The notes beneath the pieces were generated by a model. The model was not told the origin of the DNA, made no database searches, and saw only the letters and a list, made by a program, of their open reading frames with translations. 10,139 nt of DNA from contig DMAP01000306.1 of NCBI GenBank assembly GCA_003446975.1, positions 1 through 10,139 on the forward strand, written 5' to 3'. Positions 6,121 to 10,139 of the stretch are shown here, one piece after another. A program made the translations under genes and the position numbers. This DNA is from Clostridiales bacterium (GTDB taxonomy: Bacteria; Bacillota; Clostridia; Tissierellales; Dethiosulfatibacteraceae). Numbering within the stretch: position 1 is the first letter of the stretch; each line of letters begins with the position of its first letter.

Positions 6121-7014
6121 ATGAGAAACTTTAAAGAGGTTATCGAGGCTGCAAGACAAGCGGGACCTAAAACATTATCAGTGGCTGTCGCCCAGGACGA
6201 GGACGTTCTAAGAGCTGTCAAGTCCGCAGTGGAGAGCGGCATAGTAAAACCAATTCTGGTTGGCGATAAGAACAAAATCGTGAACATAGCAAAAGAAATA
6301 GACTTTTCGTTGGATGGTATAGAGATTATAGATATTCTGGATTTGAAGGAAGCAACACTTAAGGCCGTGGCGCTTGTCAGTTCGGGAAGAGCACAGATAC
6401 TGATGAAAGGGATGGTTGATACTTCCATTGTGCTGAGCTCTGTGTTGGACAAGGTGGTAGGCTTGAGGACAGGGAAAACACTGAGTCATATCGCTGTGTT
6501 TTTTGTGCCAACCTACCATAAAATGCTTATGGTGACAGATGCGGCAATGAACATTGAACCGGATCTGAACAAGAAAAAGGAAATACTGCAAAATGCAGTA
6601 GAGTTTGCCCATTCATTGGGTATCGCCAATCCCAAGTGTGCCGTCATTTGTGTCAAAGAAACAATCAGCCAGTCAATGAGACACACTGTGGAGGCGGGTC
6701 AGCTGGTAGATATGAACAAAGCCGGAGAAATAGAGGGATGTATAGTTGGAGGACCCTTTGCTCTCGATAACGCAATATCCAAAGAAGCCGCGGAGCACAA
6801 GGGAATCAGGCATGAGGTTGCTGGAGATGCGGATATCTTGCTGATGCCACAGATTGAGGCAGGCAATGTGCTCTACAAATCCTTGACTTTCCTGGCAAAT
6901 GCGGAGTCAGCGGGGATTGTACTTGGAGCCGGTGCTCCAATTGTGCTCACATCCAGGGCGGATAATGATGTTGCAAAGCTTAACTCTATCGCTCTGGCAT
7001 CTCTTCACGCATAG
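6121..7014 (+). CDS. ptb: Phosphate butyryltransferase (phosphotransbutyrylase)
   Basis: It converts butyryl-CoA or branched acyl-CoA plus phosphate to acyl-phosphate plus CoA in the cytoplasm. The 297 residues match the usual Ptb length of about 300 and the PTA/PTB fold. Visible family blocks are PILVGDK (44-50), ILMKGMVDTS (93-102), VTDAAMNIEP (138-147), GPFALDNAIS (211-220), LLMPQIEAGNVLYKSL (240-255) and GAGAPIVLTSRAD (269-281). The ATG at 6121 follows an AAGGAGAGG site. It is the first gene after the sigma-54 promoter and is separated from buk by only 8 bp. Linkage to a VOR-type oxidoreductase suggests that branched-chain acyl-CoAs (isobutyryl, isovaleryl, 2-methylbutyryl) are the main substrates. 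That preference is inferred from context, since crotonase and other butyrate-synthesis genes are absent here. Confidence 0.95.
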   Translation: MRNFKEVIEAARQAGPKTLSVAVAQDEDVLRAVKSAVESGIVKPILVGDKNKIVNIAKEIDFSLDGIEIIDILDLKEATLKAVALVSSGRAQILMKGMVDTSIVLSSVLDKVVGLRTGKTLSHIAVFFVPTYHKMLMVTDAAMNIEPDLNKKKEILQNAVEFAHSLGIANPKCAVICVKETISQSMRHTVEAGQLVDMNKAGEIEGCIVGGPFALDNAISKEAAEHKGIRHEVAGDADILLMPQIEAGNVLYKSLTFLANAESAGIVLGAGAPIVLTSRADNDVAKLNSIALASLHA

Positions 7015-7022
7015 GAGGCGCT

Positions 7023-8087
7023 ATGAAACAATTGGTAATCAACCCAGGATCCACATCTACAAAAATAGCTGTTTTTGAAGATGAAATGATTCTATTTGAA
7101 AAAACATTAAGGCATTCGGCAGAAGAAATGTCACGTTACAACCATATAATAGACGAGCTTGATTTCAGAAAAAAAATCATAATGGAAACACTGGAAGACA
7201 ATAATTTCCACTTGGGACAACTATCTGCTGTCGTTGGCAGGGGAGGACTTCTCAGGCCGATTGCCAGTGGCACTTATGAAATAAATGAACTAATGATCAA
7301 AGATTTGAAGGAATGTGCGATGGGACAACATGCCTCCAACCTGGGAGGAATTCTGGCCTATGAGATAGCAAAAGAATGCGCTATCTCATCATTCATTGTC
7401 GATCCGGTGGTGGTTGATGAACTTGAACCTATTGCCAGATTGACAGGACATCCCAGGTTTGAGAGAAAAAGCATTTTTCATGCCCTCAACCAAAAGGCCG
7501 TTGGCAGAAAGGCAGCCATTGAGTTAGGCAAGAAGTATAATGACTGCAATCTGATTATCGCTCATCTGGGAGGCGGCATTTCAGTCGGGGCACACTGTAA
7601 AGGCAAAGTCATCGACGTTAACAACGCCCTTGATGGTGAGGGACCTTACTCACCTGAAAGAAGCGGAACCTTGCCGGTTGGCGACATAGTCAAGCTGGCT
7701 TTTTCCGGAAAGACAACCCTTGAAGAAATGAAAAAAATGATTAAAGGCAATGGTGGATTGACAGCTTATCTTGGAACCAACAATGCCAAGGTGGTTGGCG
7801 ATATGTGCAAGGAAGGAGATGAAAATGCCCGACTGATTTATGAGGGAATGGCATATCAGGTCTCCAAAGAGATAGCTGCCAATGCGGCGGTGTTGTCTGG
7901 AGAGGTTGATGCCATTGTCATTACAGGTGGGATTGCTTACGACAATCAATTCGTCTCATGGATAGAAAAGAGAGTGTCATTTATTGCTCAGGTCATTGTA
8001 TATCCTGGCGAGGATGAGTTGGCAGCACTCGCAGAAGGTGGATTAAGAATCCTCAGAGGTGAGGAGGAAGCTAAAACCTATGGGTGA
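7023..8087 (+). CDS. buk: Butyrate kinase (butyrate/branched-chain fatty acid kinase)
   Basis: It transfers phosphate from acyl-phosphate to ADP, giving a free acid and ATP, the energy-conserving step of the pathway. The 354 residues match the usual Buk length, and the ASKHA (acetate/sugar kinase-Hsc70-actin) motifs are intact: phosphate-1 loop NPGSTSTK (7-14), VVGRGG (70-75), HLGGGISV (181-188), GEGPYSPERSG (205-215), TGGIAYD (301-307) and the C-terminal PGEDELAALAEGG (328-340). GEGPYSPERSG and the overall length separate it from acetate kinase, which is about 400 residues. The ATG at 7023 follows a GGAGG site. Its end overlaps the next gene by 8 bp when the ATG at 8080 is used. Straight-chain versus branched-chain preference cannot be read from sequence; the vor linkage favours branched chains. 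Confidence 0.96.
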   Translation: MKQLVINPGSTSTKIAVFEDEMILFEKTLRHSAEEMSRYNHIIDELDFRKKIIMETLEDNNFHLGQLSAVVGRGGLLRPIASGTYEINELMIKDLKECAMGQHASNLGGILAYEIAKECAISSFIVDPVVVDELEPIARLTGHPRFERKSIFHALNQKAVGRKAAIELGKKYNDCNLIIAHLGGGISVGAHCKGKVIDVNNALDGEGPYSPERSGTLPVGDIVKLAFSGKTTLEEMKKMIKGNGGLTAYLGTNNAKVVGDMCKEGDENARLIYEGMAYQVSKEIAANAAVLSGEVDAIVITGGIAYDNQFVSWIEKRVSFIAQVIVYPGEDELAALAEGGLRILRGEEEAKTYG

Positions 8088-8757
8088 TTTGATGGATAAC
8101 AGACTGACAATCATAACAGGCCACTATGGAAGCGGAAAGACTGAATTTTCTGTCAATTATTCAATTAAGTGTTTGGAATACTATTCAAAGATTATATTGG
8201 CGGATCTGGATATCGTCAATCCCTATTTCAGAAGCAGGGAAAAGGCTGATTTTCTAAATAAGTTAGGGATTAGAGTCATAGGCAGCAGCATGATGAATTC
8301 AAGCATGGAAATACCGGCTTTGACAGCGGACATCAACGGCGCCATCGACGACATATCTTCCAAAACCATTATGGATATTGGAGGGGATCCGGTTGGGGCG
8401 AGAGTGTTGGCCAGGTATTCAAATCAGATTAGTGTGCAGGGCTACGACATGTTTATCGTAGTCAATGCCAATAGACCTGAAACCCAAACCCTGGAAGCTG
8501 TCAAAAAATATATCAACAATATAGAGATCTCTTCTAAGCTTAAAGTATCCGGGCTGATCAATAATACACATTTGCTGAAGAGCACAAGCATCGATGATTT
8601 TTACAAAGGACACACGCTATGCCAGGAAGTCACCAAAGACACTGGGATCCCAACTGTTTACGAGGTGGCAGTACGAAGCATAGCTGAACAAATAAATGAT
8701 TCGGATATCAAAATTTTTCCAATCGACCTTTATATGAGAGAAGATTGGATGAGCTAA
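8080..8757 (+). CDS. P-loop ATPase of the MinD/ParA/CobQ type, function unknown
   Basis: This 225-residue protein starts at ATG 8080, 12 nt after AGGAGG (8062-8067) and overlapping the end of buk by 8 bp. A GTG at 8059 would add 7 residues but lies upstream of the best ribosome binding site. Visible motifs are Walker A GHYGSGKT (14-21), a switch-I-like block LADLDIVNPYFRSRE (40-54), a switch-II-like block MDIGGDPVGARV (98-109) and NNTH (161-164), possibly a base-recognition loop. The order fits the SIMIBI/MinD class, but the Walker A lacks the second, deviant lysine of true MinD/ParA. There are only two cysteines (31 and 181) and no CxxC, unlike Mrp/ApbC iron-sulfur carriers. I see no membrane segment. 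Its place between buk and the oxidoreductase genes suggests a role in assembling or activating that enzyme, but this is only contextual. Confidence 0.85.
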   Translation: MGDLMDNRLTIITGHYGSGKTEFSVNYSIKCLEYYSKIILADLDIVNPYFRSREKADFLNKLGIRVIGSSMMNSSMEIPALTADINGAIDDISSKTIMDIGGDPVGARVLARYSNQISVQGYDMFIVVNANRPETQTLEAVKKYINNIEISSKLKVSGLINNTHLLKSTSIDDFYKGHTLCQEVTKDTGIPTVYEVAVRSIAEQINDSDIKIFPIDLYMREDWMS

Positions 8758-8775
8758 ATTTTATGGAGGTATAAT

Positions 8776-8991
8776 ATGGCAAAAGGATTGGTAACATTTA
8801 ACGTAGATATATGCAAAGGCTGTGAATTATGTGTTGTGGCATGTCCGAAAAAAATAATAGAGCTGGATAAAAGCAAGATCAACGCAAAGGGTTTCAATCC
8901 GGCTCATGTTGTTGACATGGACGAGTGTATCGCTTGTGGAAACTGTGCCATCATGTGCCCGGATTCTGTCATAAGCGTAGAAAGATTATAG
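8776..8991 (+). CDS. 2x[4Fe-4S] ferredoxin-type (delta) subunit of 2-oxoacid:ferredoxin oxidoreductase
   Basis: This 71-residue protein holds two complete CxxCxxCxxxCP motifs (C13, C16, C19, C23 and C51, C54, C57, C61), enough for two [4Fe-4S] clusters. It would carry electrons from the TPP/iron-sulfur core to external ferredoxin. It starts at ATG 8776 after GGAGG (8765-8769). It is the first gene of the ferredoxin-alpha-beta order typical of four-subunit VOR and KOR enzymes (vorD/korD equivalents). A free ferredoxin is possible, but the 12-bp gap to vorB and the gene order make a subunit more likely. Confidence 0.9.
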   Translation: MAKGLVTFNVDICKGCELCVVACPKKIIELDKSKINAKGFNPAHVVDMDECIACGNCAIMCPDSVISVERL

Positions 8992-9003
8992 GGAGGGATT
9001 TAA

Positions 9004-10065
9004 ATGGCCAAAGTATTGATGAAGGGTAATGAAGCGGTATGTGAAGCGGCAATAAGAGCGGGATGCAGATATTTTTTCGGATATCCCATAACCCCACAAA
9101 ATGAAATACCGGAATACATGTCGGAAAAAATGCCAAAGGTAGGTGGTGTTTTTCTACAAGCAGAGAGTGAAGTGGCTGCCATTAATATGGTATATGGCGC
9201 AGCCGGTGCCGGTGGCAGGGTCATGACCTCATCATCCAGTCCTGGCATGGCATTGAAACAGGAGGGCATTTCATATATAGCTGGAGCGGAATTGCCCTGT
9301 GTGATTGTGAACATGATGAGAGGCGGTCCGGGTCTTGGCAGCATACAGCCTGGGCAAGCTGATTATTTTCAAGCCACAAGAGGCGGTGGAAATGGAGATT
9401 ACAGACATATCGTCTATGCGCCGGCGTCTATTCAGGAAATGGTGGATATCCTGATGGAATCATTTGATATGGCGGATAAGTATAGAATACCGGTGCTTGT
9501 ATTGGGTGATGGCATGATTGGTCAGATGATGGAAGCGGTTGAGTTTAAAGAGGTGGATTTAAAAGAACTGCCTCAGAAAGACTGGATCACAACCGGAACC
9601 AAAGAAAAAAGAAAACCAAATGTGATCAACTCGCTTTATCTGGAACCGGAATTGCTATATGAGCATAATCTTAGACTTGAAGCCAAGCATCGTCTGATTG
9701 AGGAGAATGAAGTCAGATATGAGGCAGTTGGACTGGAAGACGCCGAGGTTGTTTGTGTGGCATATGGCACAACATCAAGAGTTGTTAAAAACGCCATTGA
9801 AGAATTGGAAAAAGAAGGTATAAAAGTTGGGTTGATCAGACCAATCACCCTTTGGCCGTTTCCAAATGAAGCCTTTGACAAGATCAATCCAGAAGCCAAG
9901 GGCTTGCTGACTGTTGAAATGAGCATGGGGCAAATGATTGATGATGTCAAGATTGCCTCCAATGGCAGATGGAAGACAGATTTTCATGGCAAATGTGGTG
10001 GCCTTGTTCCATCACCTGCAGGCGTCATCGATGCAGTCAAAAAAATTATTGGGGGTGACAAATAA
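9004..10065 (+). CDS. vorB: 2-oxoisovalerate (3-methyl-2-oxobutanoate):ferredoxin oxidoreductase, VorB-type alpha subunit
   Basis: This subunit belongs to the enzyme that decarboxylates 2-oxoacids to acyl-CoA while reducing ferredoxin. Its 353 residues match VorB/KorA subunits. The N-terminal pyrimidine-binding TPP domain shows KGNEAVCEAAIRAG (7-20), FFGYPITPQNEIPEYM (24-39) and the AESE block (53-56), whose glutamate is expected to activate TPP. GRVMTSSSSPGMALKQEG (71-88) and MMRGGPGLGSIQPGQ (104-118) follow. The C-terminal transketolase-like domain (about 245-350) contains VAYGTTSRVVKNAI and LIRPITLWPFP. The ATG at 9004 follows GGGAGGG, which overlaps the stop of the ferredoxin gene. The subunit is related to 2-oxoglutarate-specific KorA. 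I choose the branched-chain substrate mainly because ptb and buk share the operon. Confidence 0.93.
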   Translation: MAKVLMKGNEAVCEAAIRAGCRYFFGYPITPQNEIPEYMSEKMPKVGGVFLQAESEVAAINMVYGAAGAGGRVMTSSSSPGMALKQEGISYIAGAELPCVIVNMMRGGPGLGSIQPGQADYFQATRGGGNGDYRHIVYAPASIQEMVDILMESFDMADKYRIPVLVLGDGMIGQMMEAVEFKEVDLKELPQKDWITTGTKEKRKPNVINSLYLEPELLYEHNLRLEAKHRLIEENEVRYEAVGLEDAEVVCVAYGTTSRVVKNAIEELEKEGIKVGLIRPITLWPFPNEAFDKINPEAKGLLTVEMSMGQMIDDVKIASNGRWKTDFHGKCGGLVPSPAGVIDAVKKIIGGDK

Positions 10066-10139
10066 TGACAACAATGGTTTATGAAAAAACAAAAGCCTTA
10101 AATGATACACAATTCCATTACTGCCCAGGCTGTACCCAT
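10065..10139 (+). CDS. TPP-binding (beta) subunit of the same oxidoreductase, N-terminal fragment
   Basis: The ATG at 10065 overlaps the vorB stop by one base (TAATG) and has a GGGGG run 9 nt upstream. The 25 visible codons end in FHYCPGCTH, the characteristic N-terminal iron-sulfur/TPP-binding block of VorA/KorB beta subunits. The gene continues past the window. A gamma subunit probably follows, but it cannot be seen here. Confidence 0.9.
   Translation, partial: MTTMVYEKTKALNDTQFHYCPGCTH

Noticed and set aside
6033..6452. Minus-strand open frame covering the terminator, sigma-54 promoter and start of ptb
   Set aside because: It runs antisense through strong regulatory elements and ptb, and its protein resembles no family I recognise.
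6121..7014. Phosphate acetyltransferase (Pta) as identity of the first operon gene
   Set aside because: The length near 300 residues, the block pattern and the adjacent butyrate kinase fit Ptb rather than Pta, which normally pairs with acetate kinase.
8059..8079. GTG at 8059 as start of the P-loop ATPase
   Set aside because: It lies just before the AGGAGG at 8062-8067, whereas the ATG at 8080 is downstream of that site and keeps the complete Walker A domain.
8080..8757. Mrp/ApbC-type iron-sulfur carrier identity for the P-loop ATPase
   Set aside because: It has only two widely separated cysteines and no CxxC motif.

Overview
The window looks like a chromosomal segment from a moderately low-GC anaerobic member of the Firmicutes (Clostridia). 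The evidence is strong AGGAGG-type ribosome binding sites, frequent TTG starts, a CdaA-CdaR pair, and a butyrate-kinase / ferredoxin-dependent 2-oxoacid oxidoreductase operon driven by a sigma-54 promoter. All genes lie on the + strand. I see no mobile elements, CRISPR arrays, tRNA or rRNA.

Positions 1-755 hold the C-terminal part of a YgiQ-family radical SAM protein. A 105-bp gap (756-860) follows, with three close dyad symmetries and a possible housekeeping promoter. Next come four tightly spaced genes: a membrane-anchored CapA-like metallophosphatase (861-2123), the diadenylate cyclase cdaA (2142-2966), its partner cdaR (2953-4188), and a PAS-PAS-AAA+-Fis sigma-54 activator (4218-5930). 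The gaps are 18 bp, a 14-bp overlap and 29 bp, so these four could be one transcript. The glmM gene usually found after cdaR is not there; the activator takes its place.

The 190-bp gap 5931-6120 is a nearly complete sigma-54 control region. It has two 14-bp dyads of the form TGCAA-N4-TTGCA (one exact, one with a single mismatch), a rho-independent terminator for the activator gene, and a textbook -24/-12 promoter (TGGCAC-N5-TTGCT). The promoter leads into phosphotransbutyrylase (ptb), butyrate kinase (buk), an unassigned P-loop ATPase, a 2x[4Fe-4S] ferredoxin subunit, VorB, and the start of the TPP-binding subunit, which runs off the end of the window. Together these genes would oxidatively decarboxylate branched-chain 2-oxoacids to acyl-CoA and reduced ferredoxin, then turn acyl-CoA into acyl-phosphate and ATP. 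This resembles the BkdR/sigma-L-controlled ptb-buk-bkd operon of Bacillus subtilis, with the NAD-linked dehydrogenase complex replaced by a ferredoxin-dependent enzyme.

The most interesting observation is that an exact copy of the same TGCAA-N4-TTGCA dyad lies upstream of the capA-like gene, overlapping a putative -35 element. If the activator binds there, it would control its own operon and with it c-di-AMP synthesis, linking amino-acid fermentation to c-di-AMP signalling. This is an inference from sequence symmetry and gene order. The second point of interest is the uncharacterised ATPase embedded between buk and the oxidoreductase genes.
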